Source: Sphaerobacter thermophilus DSM 20745 (GTDB taxonomy: Bacteria; Chloroflexota; Chloroflexia; Thermomicrobiales; Thermomicrobiaceae). Taken from it: 64,000 nucleotides of DNA. The notes under the pieces are model-generated. The model was not told the DNA's origin, made no database searches, and saw only the letters and a list, made by a program, of their open reading frames with translations. Below, piece by piece: positions 17,713 to 27,157 of this stretch (position 1 is the stretch's first letter; each line of letters opens with the position of its first letter). The DNA is taken from the NCBI RefSeq assembly GCF_000024985.1, contig NC_013523.1, positions 2,232,001-2,296,000 on the forward strand, in the 5' to 3' direction. The translations under genes and the position numbers were made by a program.

Positions 17713-19194
17713 TCACCCGGCGGCGGCGATGGGCTGGCCAGTGGCAGCGGCTGGTCGGCCGTCTGGCGAGGAACCGGTCGCGGGCGCGAGCGGCACGGTC
17801 ACGGTCACGACGGTACCGCCCGTCTCCCCGCCGTCGATCCGGATCGACCCGTTGTGGCAGTCGACGATCCAGCGGGCGATGGCGAGGCCGAGGCCGGCGC
17901 CGGCGGCGCCGTTGGCGCGGGCTGCATCGCCCCGGTAAAAGCGGTCGAAGATGCGCTGGCGCTGCTCGGGCGGGATACCCGGCCCGGTGTCGCGCACGAT
18001 GATCTCGGCTGCGTCGTCGCGGCGGTGGAGGCTGAGTTCCACTTCGCCACCGGGCGGGGTGTAGGTAAAGGCGTTGTCGAGCAGGATCAGGAGCAACTGC
18101 TTGAGCTGGTCGGCGTTCCCGACGACGTCGATCTCGCCCGCATTGTGGACGCGGAATATGTGCTCACCGGCGAGCGGGGCCACCACGCGCGCGGCGTCGG
18201 CCACGACCTGATCGAGGTGGATGACCTCCAGGTCGGGCCGCCAGCCGACGTCGGCACGCGCCAGGGTCAGCAGGTTCTCCACCAGCCGACCCATGCGCTC
18301 GGCCTCGTCGCGGATGTCGGCCAGGCCGTCGCGCAGGTCCGCGGGATCCCAGCGCTCAGCGTCGATCTGGCGCAGCAGGATCTCGGCGTTGCCGCGCAGC
18401 GCCGTGAGGGGCGTGCGCAGCTCGTGGGAGGCGTCGGAGACAAAGCGTCGCTCGGCGGAGAAGGCCTCCTCAAGGCGGTCGAGCATCTCATTGAAGGTCT
18501 CGGCCAGTTGCCGCACCTCATCCCGCGTGGGAGGCGGATCGATCCGCCGGCTCAGGTCGCCCTCGTCACCGATGTGCTGAGCCGTGTGGGTGATGCGCGT
18601 CAGCGGCCGCAGCGAGCGGCCCGCCAGGACGTAGGCACCGACGGCGGTCGCGACCAGCCCCATCCCGCCACAGACGGCCAGCAGCAGCCGAAGCTTGCTG
18701 AGCGTCTGGTACATCGGGGTGAGCGGCTCGGCCACCTGGAGCGTGACGACCGGCTCCTCCGTCGGGTAGGCAACGAGGAGCACGCTGAGGACGCGCACCG
18801 GGGCGCCGTGGAAGTGCACTGTGTAGTAGACCGGCTCGCCCCGCAGGTTGCGTTCGAGCACCGACGCGGGCAGCGGGATGTAGTCCTCGAGCTGAGGGGA
18901 GTTGAGGTAGAAGCTCCCATCCGGGAGGGTCAACTGCGAGTAGAGGCCGGGGAATGTCACCGGGTCGAGATCGGGCGGCGGGAAGGGGAAACTCGGCCCG
19001 TCCGGACCGACCCGGACCGCCCGCGACTGCTCGCGCACCTGGCGCGCGACCCGCGTCCAGGCTTCCGCCAGCCGGGCGTTGACCTCGCTACTGAGCGAAC
19101 GCTGGAGGGTGAGGTAGACCCCTGCGCCCACCGCCACCAGGAGCACGGCCATCAGCGCGGTCGTCAAGAGCGCTATCCGGAATCGAACCGACAT
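17713..19194 (-). CDS. Sensor histidine kinase with HAMP domain
   Basis: A 493-residue membrane kinase paired with the OmpR-type regulator just upstream. It has an N-terminal membrane helix (about 7-29), an extracytoplasmic sensor region (30-165), a second helix (about 168-190), HAMP (about 190-245), a HisKA box ASHELRTPLTALRGNAE with the phospho-His, and an HATPase domain with LLILLDNAFTYTP, RDTGPGIP and GAGLGLAIARWI. Only 9 bp separate it from the regulator gene, so they form one unit. The stimulus is unknown. Confidence 0.94.
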   Translation of the reverse strand: MSVRFRIALLTTALMAVLLVAVGAGVYLTLQRSLSSEVNARLAEAWTRVARQVREQSRAVRVGPDGPSFPFPPPDLDPVTFPGLYSQLTLPDGSFYLNSPQLEDYIPLPASVLERNLRGEPVYYTVHFHGAPVRVLSVLLVAYPTEEPVVTLQVAEPLTPMYQTLSKLRLLLAVCGGMGLVATAVGAYVLAGRSLRPLTRITHTAQHIGDEGDLSRRIDPPPTRDEVRQLAETFNEMLDRLEEAFSAERRFVSDASHELRTPLTALRGNAEILLRQIDAERWDPADLRDGLADIRDEAERMGRLVENLLTLARADVGWRPDLEVIHLDQVVADAARVVAPLAGEHIFRVHNAGEIDVVGNADQLKQLLLILLDNAFTYTPPGGEVELSLHRRDDAAEIIVRDTGPGIPPEQRQRIFDRFYRGDAARANGAAGAGLGLAIARWIVDCHNGSIRIDGGETGGTVVTVTVPLAPATGSSPDGRPAAATGQPIAAAG

Positions 19195-19203
19195 CGATGG
19201 CTC

Positions 19204-19938
19204 CTACGATGATTGCGACCCCGCGCGCTCCTCCGTCGGCAGGCGCAGGGCATAGCCGGCGCCGCGGACGGTCTGAAGCAGGCGCGGCTCACCGCCCGCT
19301 TCGAGGTGGCGCCGCAGATTGCTGACGTAGACCTCCAGCACGTTCGACTCGCCGGGGAAATCGTAGCCCCAGACCCGCTCCATGATGACGTCCCGCGTCA
19401 GCACCTGGTTCGGGTGCCGCATGAAGAGCAGCAGCAGCTCGTACTCGCGGGTCGTCAGCTCAATGCGGCGATCGCCCCGGTAGGCGAAGCGCGAGGTGGT
19501 GTCGAGCGTCAGGTCGGCGAAGCGGTAGACGCCGTCGTCAGCCGGTTCCTCGGCGCGGCGCCGCTCCTGGCGCCGCAGGAGTGCACGGACCCGTGCCAGC
19601 AACTCCTCGAACGCGAACGGCTTGATTAGATAGTCGTCGGCTCCGGCATCGAGACCGGCCACCCGGTCGGCCACCTCGTCCCGCGCCGTCAGCATCAGGA
19701 TCGGCATCCCCTCGCCGGCCGCACGAATTCGGCGGCAGACTTCGAGGCCGTCGATGTCGCCCGGCAGCATGATGTCGAGGATGATGAGGTCCGGCGGGTC
19801 GTCGCGCACCGCATCCAGCGCGCGCGCTCCGGTGTCGGCCACCGTGACCCGGTAGCCCTCGAAGACCAGGCCGCGGCGCAGGAACGATGCAATCGCGCGC
19901 TCGTCCTCGACGACCAGGATGTGCTGCTCCTGCGCCAT
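19204..19938 (-). CDS. OmpR/PhoB-family response regulator
   Basis: A 244-residue two-domain regulator. The receiver domain has an acidic pair ED at 11-12, the phospho-acceptor D55 in [10 protein letters not shown] and a conserved Lys in LIKPF. The C-terminal winged-helix DNA-binding domain shows [23 protein letters not shown] and the [10 protein letters not shown] motif. It is the likely partner of the adjacent kinase. The M16 peptidase gene lies 19 bp upstream on the same strand. Confidence 0.95.
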   Translation of the reverse strand: MAQEQHILVVEDERAIASFLRRGLVFEGYRVTVADTGARALDAVRDDPPDLIILDIMLPGDIDGLEVCRRIRAAGEGMPILMLTARDEVADRVAGLDAGADDYLIKPFAFEELLARVRALLRRQERRRAEEPADDGVYRFADLTLDTTSRFAYRGDRRIELTTREYELLLLFMRHPNQVLTRDVIMERVWGYDFPGESNVLEVYVSNLRRHLEAGGEPRLLQTVRGAGYALRLPTEERAGSQSS

Positions 19939-19957
19939 TCCGTTCCGCCTCCCTCCA

Positions 19958-21235
19958 TCAGAGGTGCAGCAGCGACCGGAAATGGCTCTCGGCCTCGTAC
20001 GGCCCCACGATCGCCAGGTTCAGTAGGTCGGGTCGGAAGAGTTCGGTCGCCAACTCCTGGATCTGCTCGGCCGTGACGGCGTCGATCCGCGCCATGACCT
20101 CCTCCGGGGTGAGGATCTCGCCGAAGACGGCCTCCTGGCTCCCGACCCAGGCGGCAACGGCGCGGCTGTCCTCCAGCCCCATTACGATCCGACCCCGGCG
20201 CAGCTCCTTGGTGCGCTCCAGCTCGTCCGCCGGCACCGGCTCCCGGCGCAACTTGTCGAACTCGCGCAGGATCGCCTCGATGGTCTGCTCGACCCGCGCC
20301 GGGTCGGTCCCGGCATAGACGACGCCCTGGCCCACGTCGGCGTACTCGCGGAAGTACCCATAGACCTCGTAGACCAGCCCCAGCCGCTCCCGGATCTCCT
20401 GGAACAGGCGCGAGCTCATCCCGGAGCTGAGCACGGCGTCGATCATCTCCTGAACGTAGCGCCGGTCGTCGGTGTAGGGAAGCGCCGGGACGGCGACGCA
20501 CAGGTGCGCCTGCTCGGTCGGACGGGTGAGCAGCCGCACGCGCGGCTCCTGCTGCCGCACCTCGGCCTGGACGAAGGTATTGACGTCGCTGGCGGGGAGA
20601 TCGCCGAAGTACTGCTCGGCCAGCTCCACGACCTGCTCGTGGTGGATATCGCCTGCGGCCGCGATGACCAACCGGTCGGGCCGGTACTGGGTGCGCAGGT
20701 AGGTGATGAGGTCCTCGCGCGAGATCGCGCTCACGGTGTCGACACTGCCGATGACCGGGCGACCGACCGACTGCCCGTCCCAGACCAGCTCGTCGATGAC
20801 GTCGTGGATCAGGTCGTCAGGCGTGTCGTGGATCCCGCGGATCTCCTCGATGATGACGAAGCGCTCCTTCTCCAGCTCTTCGGGGTCGAAGGTGGAGTGG
20901 CGCAGCATGTCCGCCAGTACGTCGAAGGCCCGCGCCAGGTGCGCGCTCGGGACCTTGACCCAGTAGTTGGTGCTCTCGCGGCTGGTGGCGGCGTTGAGGA
21001 TGCCGCCGACGCCCTCGATCTCCTGGGTCAACATGATCGGATCGGGGCGACGCTCGGTCCCCTTGAAGACCATGTGCTCCAGGAAGTGCGAGATGCCCGC
21101 CTGGTCGTCGGACTCGTAGCGAGAGCCGACGCGGAAGTAGAGAATCAGCGTTGCGGAGCGAACGTGGTCCATCCGGCTGGTAACAACCCGGACGCCGTTC
21201 GGTAGAACCGTCTTCTGGTACAACGTTTCCCTCAC
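19958..21235 (-). CDS. M16 family zinc metallopeptidase (processing-peptidase-like)
   Basis: A 425-residue member of the pitrilysin/mitochondrial processing peptidase family. The inverted zinc motif HxxEH is intact (H50, E53, H54 in [13 protein letters not shown]), with a downstream Glu-rich helix [14 protein letters not shown] supplying the third ligand. This is the active type rather than the inactive partner subunit. A role in peptide turnover is likely. It heads the minus-strand run that includes the two-component pair. Confidence 0.92.
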   Translation of the reverse strand: MRETLYQKTVLPNGVRVVTSRMDHVRSATLILYFRVGSRYESDDQAGISHFLEHMVFKGTERRPDPIMLTQEIEGVGGILNAATSRESTNYWVKVPSAHLARAFDVLADMLRHSTFDPEELEKERFVIIEEIRGIHDTPDDLIHDVIDELVWDGQSVGRPVIGSVDTVSAISREDLITYLRTQYRPDRLVIAAAGDIHHEQVVELAEQYFGDLPASDVNTFVQAEVRQQEPRVRLLTRPTEQAHLCVAVPALPYTDDRRYVQEMIDAVLSSGMSSRLFQEIRERLGLVYEVYGYFREYADVGQGVVYAGTDPARVEQTIEAILREFDKLRREPVPADELERTKELRRGRIVMGLEDSRAVAAWVGSQEAVFGEILTPEEVMARIDAVTAEQIQELATELFRPDLLNLAIVGPYEAESHFRSLLHL

Positions 21236-21272
21236 TCTGAGGATACAGATCCGAAGTGTCGCCGAGGCACGC

Positions 21273-21767
21273 TCACGCGGTGGTGCCCGCCCCCGTGCCT
21301 GGCACGCGGCGCGCCATCTCCACGGCTAGGCGCAGCGCCGCCTCGGCGGTGCGTGCGATGTTGCTGGCGCGATCGCCGTCCCAGCGATGCTCCTCGCAGG
21401 CCTCACCCGCAGGTGTCACGCAGGCGATGTAGACCAGGCCGACCGGCTTGGTCGGCGTAGCCCCACCCGGTCCGGCGATGCCCGTCGTCGAGACGCCGAT
21501 GTCGGCGCCGGTCGTGGCGCGGACGCCGCGGGCCATCGCCAGCGCGCACTCGCGGCTGACCGCTCCGTGCTGCTCGAGCACCTCCCGCGGCACGTGGAGG
21601 AGGCGCTCCTTCAGGTCGTTGCTGTAGGACACGATGCCGCCGACGAAGTAGGCCGAACTCCCTGGCACCGTGGTGATCCGGTGGGCGACCAAGCCGCCGG
21701 TGCACGACTCGGCGGTCGCGATCGTCAACTCCTGCCGAGTGAGGATGTCTGCAAGCTGTTGTTCCAT
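21273..21767 (-). CDS. pncC: Nicotinamide-nucleotide amidohydrolase PncC (CinA C-terminal domain)
   Basis: A stand-alone CinA C-terminal domain of about 164 residues. It shows TIATAESCTGGLVAHRIT near the start, SYSNDLKERLLHV, and GIAGPGGATPTKPVGLVYIA. Members deamidate NMN to nicotinic acid mononucleotide in NAD recycling. The N-terminal competence domain is absent, as in many bacteria. The ATG at 21767 begins just before the domain; an in-frame ATG at 21803 is also possible. Confidence 0.88.
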   Translation of the reverse strand: MEQQLADILTRQELTIATAESCTGGLVAHRITTVPGSSAYFVGGIVSYSNDLKERLLHVPREVLEQHGAVSRECALAMARGVRATTGADIGVSTTGIAGPGGATPTKPVGLVYIACVTPAGEACEEHRWDGDRASNIARTAEAALRLAVEMARRVPGTGAGTTA

Positions 21768-21948
21768 CGTACGCGCGGCCACCCGGGCCACCCTTCCCCA
21801 CATCGCGGGACTCGATCACGTCTTTGAAGTATAGCAGGCGGGTCCAGATGACCCAGCGCCCGAGGAGCGCCGGCTACCCGCCAGCCTCCGCGCGGTCGCT
21901 CCGAGAGCGACGAGAGGTGGCCGACAGCCGACGCTCCTGATCGCGGCA

Positions 21949-22797
21949 TCAGCCCAACCAGCCGGCCGGCTCGTAGAGGGCGTTGCGCAGGGCCGCCCAG
22001 AGGGTTTGGTACTGCTGCCACGGGTCATCCCCGGGCACGAGGAGGGTGACCGGACCGAGGCGCTCGACCCCGGCGACGCGCGCGGCGCGGTCGCACTGCT
22101 GCATCGTGAGGAAGTCCACCTCCAGCCGGAGCGGCCGCTCCGGCGCGTAGACCCGTGCCCGGCTCAGATTGCTCAGCGCCCGAGCAGCGGCTTCCCGGAT
22201 CTCCGGCCCCGTCGCTGCCGGGGGGCGGCAGATCGCGGCGTTGCGCCCACGCGCTTCCTTCACCGCCACCGTCTCGATGTCGTCGCCCAGGAACGCGCGC
22301 GCCTCGGCCACGGTCGCGGTGTCACCGGTGACCATGATGACCGGGATGCCGAAGGAGCCGAGGATGGCGGCGTTCAGGCCGGTCTCGCCGTGCGGGCGGC
22401 CGTTGATGCGCAGTTCGGCCACCGCCGCCCCGGCGATGGTGTGCGGGTGCACGGCACGCGGCGTCTTCGCCATCGCGTGGTAGCCGATGAACACGGCGGC
22501 GTCGAAGCGCTCGCTGTCGGCACCTTCGAGCTGGCAGGCGTCACGCGCCTCCCCGGCGCCGGTCATCAGCCGCGCCGCGGGGTGGAGGTCCTCGATCAGG
22601 ATGTTGCGCATCGGACCGTGCCCGTCGCTGACGAGGATGTCCGTCGCACCCGCCTGGATCAGCCCCTCGATCGCGGCGTTCGCGTCGCCGGTCATCAGCT
22701 TGCGGCCGCGGTCGTACTCCCGCTCGGTCGACATCATCATGTCGCCGTGGACCACACCGGTGATCCCCTCGATGTCGACCGACATGTACACCTTCAT
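21949..22797 (-). CDS. M55 family D-aminopeptidase (DppA-like)
   Basis: A 282-residue zinc peptidase of the DppA family, which hydrolyses D-Ala containing peptides. Zinc ligands can be placed at D8 and E10 (SVDIEG), H60 (VSDGHGPM), H107 (FIGYHAM) and E138 (PHGETG), with H119 in VHPHTIAG as the likely nucleophile. A role in recycling D-amino-acid peptides from the cell wall is plausible. No peptide transporter is beside it. The start is clear because the domain begins at residue 1. Confidence 0.92.
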   Translation of the reverse strand: MKVYMSVDIEGITGVVHGDMMMSTEREYDRGRKLMTGDANAAIEGLIQAGATDILVSDGHGPMRNILIEDLHPAARLMTGAGEARDACQLEGADSERFDAAVFIGYHAMAKTPRAVHPHTIAGAAVAELRINGRPHGETGLNAAILGSFGIPVIMVTGDTATVAEARAFLGDDIETVAVKEARGRNAAICRPPAATGPEIREAAARALSNLSRARVYAPERPLRLEVDFLTMQQCDRAARVAGVERLGPVTLLVPGDDPWQQYQTLWAALRNALYEPAGWLG

Positions 22798-22907
22798 TGC
22801 CCAACCTCCCCTATCGGACCATCATCGGCGAGAGCGGCTCTCGCACCGGCCCATCTTCCGACGCCAGGGGTGGGGTGACAAGTATCCGGTCGGGGAGTGC
22901 TAGGCGA

Positions 22908-24059
22908 TCACCCGGCGGGCTGGCAATCGGCCGACCGGAGCGGCAGGCGGACGGTGAAGGTCGAGCCGCGGTTGGGCTCGCTGTCGACCCAGATGCGACC
23001 GCCATGGGACTCGACGATCCCCTTGGCGATGAAGAGGCCCAACCCACTGCCGACCAGGGTGGTCTCGCCGACACGGGAGAACGGCTGGAACAGCCGCGTC
23101 TGCTGATCGTCGGACAGGCCGGGGCCCTGATCGCTGATGGTGAGGATCGCCGACCCTGCCTCCTCGCGGAGGGAGGCGCGCACCTCACCGCCGTCGGGGG
23201 AGTACTTGACGGCGTTGTCGATGAGGTTGGCGACGACCTGCGCGATCCGCTCGCGATCCCAGCAGCCGGTCAGTTGCTCCGGGGCATCGAGGTGCAACCG
23301 GTGCTGCCCCCCGCTAACAAGTTGGGCCTCGACCACCTCGCGGACGACCGCAACCAGATCGACCGGGGCCGGCTGGAGCTTGAACTCGCCGACCCCGAGG
23401 CGGGCGGCGTCGTGGAGGTCCGTGGTGATCCGGCGCGTGCGCCAGACCGCCTCGATGATGGCTTCCAGCGCCCGGCGATCCTGCTCCGCCAGGTCCGGCT
23501 CGATGCGGCGCTGCAGCCCCTGGGCGTAGCCGACGATGGTGGTCAGGGGCTGGCGCAGTTCATGGGTGACCGCGGCAATGAAGACCTGGAGTTGCTGCTG
23601 GGCGTCGGTCAGCCGCCGGTTCCCCTCCTCGATCACGCGCGCGTCATGGAGCATGGCGACACGCTGGCGAGCGAGGAGCACTGCTGCGCCGACGATGAGG
23701 AGCAGCCCGAGCACATCCGTGATCCAGACGGCAACGGGGAGTCCCTGAACCGCGCCACTGATGACGCCGACACACAGTGCGGCGGCGCCGATGACGCCAA
23801 CCGCACGGGGGGTGAGCCACCGCGCCACCACCAGGATGGGAAGTGCGTAGAGGAGGGAGACGACCCGACCCTGAGGCATGAGGGTCAGGTCGAGAGCCAG
23901 GGCCACCAGGAGGCTCGCGATGGCCAGGGCACCGATCAGCCACGGGGAGACGCTTCGACGCTGCGACGCTGCATCGCCGGCCGGCACCGACGTGTCCCAC
24001 GCTGCCCCGCGAGGCTCTGACCCCGCCACCCTGGCCCGCTCCCCTGGCCCGATGTCCAT
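22908..24059 (-). CDS. Membrane sensor histidine kinase (orphan)
   Basis: A 383-residue kinase with a basic, low-complexity N-terminus, about three to four hydrophobic segments (about 40-130) resembling a membrane-embedded sensor, then HisKA with AVTHELRQPLTTIVGYAQG and an HATPase domain with VVANLIDNAVKYSPDGG, ISDQGPGL and GSGLGLFIAKGIVESHGG. There is no extracytoplasmic loop of size, so it may sense within the membrane or through a partner. No response regulator is adjacent. Confidence 0.9.
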   Translation of the reverse strand: MDIGPGERARVAGSEPRGAAWDTSVPAGDAASQRRSVSPWLIGALAIASLLVALALDLTLMPQGRVVSLLYALPILVVARWLTPRAVGVIGAAALCVGVISGAVQGLPVAVWITDVLGLLLIVGAAVLLARQRVAMLHDARVIEEGNRRLTDAQQQLQVFIAAVTHELRQPLTTIVGYAQGLQRRIEPDLAEQDRRALEAIIEAVWRTRRITTDLHDAARLGVGEFKLQPAPVDLVAVVREVVEAQLVSGGQHRLHLDAPEQLTGCWDRERIAQVVANLIDNAVKYSPDGGEVRASLREEAGSAILTISDQGPGLSDDQQTRLFQPFSRVGETTLVGSGLGLFIAKGIVESHGGRIWVDSEPNRGSTFTVRLPLRSADCQPAG

Positions 24060-24196
24060 ACTCTGCCTGCTCGGTCGTGCTCAGCGCCAGTGATACCGTG
24101 TTCGGCAACGAACGCGCGCATACGCGCTACCGCTCTCACAGAACTGGCACGGGCGCGTTGCCACAAACACCTATCAATGGACACCGTGTCACGCCG

Positions 24197-24225
24197 AGTA
24201 TAGCGCAGGCCAGTCCCTGGCGAAA
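24197..24225 (-). promoter_or_regulatory. Candidate promoter for the orphan histidine kinase
   Basis: Read on the minus strand, TTTCGC (24225-24220), a 17-base spacer and TATACT (24202-24197) form a -35/-10 pair about 135 bp before the kinase ATG. The -10 box is strong and the -35 box is weak. Confidence 0.4.
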
Positions 24226-24268
24226 GAGGTGCGATGACGGATCGCACGGATTCGCGCCGGGCCTGTGA

Positions 24269-25087
24269 TTAGGCTGCCCCCGGTGGAATGAGGCCCGTCG
24301 CCTGCAGTGCAGCGCGCGTGATGTCGCCGATCGCCTGCTCCCCGGCATGGAGGTCGGGAAGGTTCTCCGTGAAGACGGCAACCACGAGCGTACCGGCCGG
24401 GGTGGTGATGAAGCCGACGTCGTTGACCACGCCGGTCAGGCTGCCGGTCTTCGAGCCCCAGCGGATGCCCTCACCCTCGGGCACGTAGCGCCCGATCCGG
24501 CGCGGGTTCTGCTGCTTCTCCAGCATCGCCAGCATCGCCGTGCAGGACTCCTGCGACGCGGCACGGCCCTCCAGCAGCGCCTGGACGGCCAGGGCGTAGT
24601 CGTCCGGCGTGGCCCAGTTCTCCGGCTCGTCGGGGAGCGCCGGGCGCCCCTTCATCTTCCGGCTCAGGTTCGAGTCTCGCATGCCCAGCGACGCGATCAC
24701 GTCGTTCACCGCGTCGAGGCCGACGAGATCGATCAGCAGGTTGGTTGCGGTGTTGTCGCTGATCGAGATGGTGAGATAGACGAGGTCCTCCAGCGTCAGC
24801 TCCAGCCCGTCGTGCAGGTGCAGCAGCACGCCGCTCCCGGGCGCCTTGTCGGCAGCGCGCAGGACGATCCGGTCGGTCAGCGCGCGTTCCCCGGCGTCCA
24901 CCGCGCGGTAGACGGCGATCATGAGCGGGATCTTCACCGTGCTCGCGGCGCGGAAGCGCCGGTCGCCGTTGTGGCGGAAGGTTTCACCGCCGGGTGCGAC
25001 GATGGTCGCTCCTACCGTGCCTCCCGTCGCTTCGGCTGCCGCAACCGCCGCGGCTACGCCAGACCAGTCGATCGTCATCCCGTCCAT
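24269..25087 (-). CDS. Class A beta-lactamase-like serine hydrolase without signal peptide
   Basis: A 272-residue penicillin-recognising hydrolase. Visible motifs are S49-T-V-K52 (SxxK), S110-D-N (SDN) and KTGS near residue 217. The omega-loop region reads DEPENWATPDD, a shortened version of the class A ExxxN loop. The protein begins MDGMTIDWSGVAAAVAAAEA, which has no charged n-region plus hydrophobic core, so no export signal is seen. It could be a cytoplasmic esterase or amidase rather than a resistance enzyme. Confidence 0.85.
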   Translation of the reverse strand: MDGMTIDWSGVAAAVAAAEATGGTVGATIVAPGGETFRHNGDRRFRAASTVKIPLMIAVYRAVDAGERALTDRIVLRAADKAPGSGVLLHLHDGLELTLEDLVYLTISISDNTATNLLIDLVGLDAVNDVIASLGMRDSNLSRKMKGRPALPDEPENWATPDDYALAVQALLEGRAASQESCTAMLAMLEKQQNPRRIGRYVPEGEGIRWGSKTGSLTGVVNDVGFITTPAGTLVVAVFTENLPDLHAGEQAIGDITRAALQATGLIPPGAA

Positions 25088-25345
25088 GCCACGCCTCCCT
25101 AACTCACGTGCAAGCCCAACCGCCCGGCATCATAGCCGGTCGCGCCCATCCGTGCGCGGGAGAAGCGTCGTAGGCTACAATCCCGCGCGTGCCCGACGCA
25201 GGCAGACCACCGGGTTGAACACGCCGACCGCGAGGAGCAATGCCGTGACAATCGCGACGTTTCTTCTGACGCAGGGCTCGATCTGCAACCGGGCGGTGCC
25301 CCACGCCCGCCGTAGAGAGGAACGGAGCGAGAATGGCGGTCTGCC

Positions 25346-26599
25346 ATGCGGGGTAGGGAGCGACGGAACGCCTACTCCGTCTATCTGATCTTCGCGGCCG
25401 CATCGGCCTTTTTCTACACGCTCGTCTTCACCGTCAGCGCGGTCTACCGGGTCGAGCAGGCCGGGCTCAACCCGTTCCAACTGGTGCTCGTCGGGACGGT
25501 GCTGGAAGCATCGGTCTTCCTGTTCGAGATCCCGACCGGCGTCGTGGCCGACGTCTACAGCCGCCGCCTGTCGGTCATCATCGGCGTCTTCCTGGTCGGC
25601 GCAGGGTTCCTGCTGGAGGGTGCCCTTCCCATCTTCTGGACGATCCTGCTGGCGCAGGCCCTCTGGGGGATCGGCTACACCTTCACCAGCGGCGCAGTCA
25701 ACGCCTGGATCAGCGACGAGATCGGTGAGGAAGGCGCCGGGCGCGCCTTCCTCCGCGGCGCGCAACTGGGTCAGGCGGGCGCGCTGCTGGCGACGGGCGT
25801 CAGCGTCGCGCTCGCCAGCGTCCGGCTCAACCTGCCGATCCTGGCCGGCGGGGGCTGCTTCGCGCTGCTCGGCCTCTATCTCATCCTCCGGATGCCCGAA
25901 CGGCATTTCACCCCTCGGCCGCCGGAGGAACGCTCCTCGTGGCAGTCGATGCGGCGCACCCTGCGCGATGGGGCCCGCACGGTTCGGGGCCGGCCGGTAC
26001 TGATCACCATCCTTACGATCGGCGCCATCTACGGCATGGCCAGCGAGGCGTTCGACCGGCTCTGGCCGGTCCACTTCCTCGACAACTTCACCTTCCCGCA
26101 GATCGCCGACTTCGAGCCGGTCGTCTGGTTCGGCATTATCAACGCAGTGGCGATGGTCCTGAGCGCCGGGGTGACGGAGATCGCACGGCGCCGGGTCAAC
26201 ACCGCCAGTCACCGCGGCGTCGCGCGAGCGCTGCTGACGATCAACCTCCTGCTGATCGGCTCGGTCGCGCTCTTCGGCCTGGCCCAAGGCTTCACGGTCG
26301 CCCTGGCAGCCTACTGGCTGACCTACCTGCTGCGCACGACCCACGACCCGCTTTACACCGCCTGGGTCAACCAGCGGCTGGAGCCGCGGGTACGCGCCAC
26401 GGTCCTCTCAATCGCCAGCCAGGCCGACGCCCTCGGCCAGATCGCCGGCGGCCCGGTACTCGGCGCGGTGGCCACGCTCGCCTCGATCCCGGCCGCCATG
26501 ATCGGCGTGGCGCTCGCGTTCGTGCCCTCGCTCGGCCTGTACACCCGGGCGCTGCGCCGCCCCGAGGAGGTGGAAGCCGTCACCCCGGCAGCGGACTGA
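25346..26599 (+). CDS. MFS transporter
   Basis: A 417-residue permease with about twelve hydrophobic segments. The loop 2-3 signature of the major facilitator family is recognisable as GVVADVYSRRLSVIIG (usual form GxxxDRxGRR). FEIPTGVVADVYSRR resembles exporter-type members, so drug or metabolite efflux is possible, but the substrate is unknown. The ATG at 25346 has only a weak ribosome binding site. It converges on the VKOR/DsbA operon, with a hairpin terminator between. Confidence 0.88.
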   Translation: MRGRERRNAYSVYLIFAAASAFFYTLVFTVSAVYRVEQAGLNPFQLVLVGTVLEASVFLFEIPTGVVADVYSRRLSVIIGVFLVGAGFLLEGALPIFWTILLAQALWGIGYTFTSGAVNAWISDEIGEEGAGRAFLRGAQLGQAGALLATGVSVALASVRLNLPILAGGGCFALLGLYLILRMPERHFTPRPPEERSSWQSMRRTLRDGARTVRGRPVLITILTIGAIYGMASEAFDRLWPVHFLDNFTFPQIADFEPVVWFGIINAVAMVLSAGVTEIARRRVNTASHRGVARALLTINLLLIGSVALFGLAQGFTVALAAYWLTYLLRTTHDPLYTAWVNQRLEPRVRATVLSIASQADALGQIAGGPVLGAVATLASIPAAMIGVALAFVPSLGLYTRALRRPEEVEAVTPAAD

Positions 26600-26613
26600 A
26601 TGCCTCGACCGGG

Positions 26614-26651
26614 GAAGAAAAAACTCCCCTCTCCCACTGTTGGGAGAGGGG
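26614..26651 (-). terminator. Hairpin terminator of the VKOR/DsbA operon (family A repeat)
   Basis: An 11-bp stem (26626-26636 with 26641-26651) closes a CTGT loop. On the minus strand it is followed by AGTTTTTTCTTC, a good rho-independent terminator. On the plus strand no T-run follows. A family A copy thus appears to serve as a terminator 56 bp past the VKOR stop. Confidence 0.7.
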
Positions 26652-26707
26652 TTGGGGTGAGGGCCGTTCCCACGGGCCCTGTCCGCACATCGCGCCGTGG
26701 CGACGGC

Positions 26708-27157
26708 TCAGGCGATCTCGCTCTCCCCGGCGCCGAGGAAGCGCCAGAGGAGGACGCCCTCAGCGACCAGGATGCCGAGGGTCAGCACCGCCGACGTGAC
26801 GCACCACTGGCAGATGGCCTCGATCACGGCGATCTCGAGGTACGTCAGGTAGGCCGCGTAGAGCGCGCCGGAGAGGACCAGCGCGAAGGCGGCCATAGTG
26901 GCGGTGCTGGCCCAGGCCGGCCGAGTCCGGCGGAGGAATCCCAGGCCGATGACCGCGAGGTACATCCCCATCCCGAGGATCGAGATGGGGATGCCCGCAA
27001 TCTCCGCATAGGGGCTGTTCTGCACCGTCTTGCAGTCGCCGACGGTGCAGACGAGTGCGCCGGTGTCGTAGTGGCTGTAGGTCAGGTATCCGGCGACCAG
27101 CACCCCTGGGATCGCCAGGGCCAACGAGGCGGTCTGCCAACCAGTTCCGCGGATCAC
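26708..27157 (-). CDS. VKOR family disulfide-generating membrane protein
   Basis: About 149 residues with four to five membrane helices. Vitamin K epoxide reductase homologues reoxidise DsbA-like proteins using quinones. The active-site CxxC is CQWC, and a loop pair is seen as CTVGDCKTVQNSPYAEIAGIP with the conserved Ser/Asn region. The GTG at 27157 overlaps the stop of the DsbA-like gene by four bases (GTGA), so the two are coupled. The frame is open upstream to 27325, but there it reads through the DsbA gene in another frame. Confidence 0.92.
   Translation of the reverse strand: MIRGTGWQTASLALAIPGVLVAGYLTYSHYDTGALVCTVGDCKTVQNSPYAEIAGIPISILGMGMYLAVIGLGFLRRTRPAWASTATMAAFALVLSGALYAAYLTYLEIAVIEAICQWCVTSAVLTLGILVAEGVLLWRFLGAGESEIA

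Noticed and set aside
24650-24690. tRNA-like word ggttcgagtc
   Set aside because: It lies inside the beta-lactamase-like coding sequence and no cloverleaf could be formed around it.
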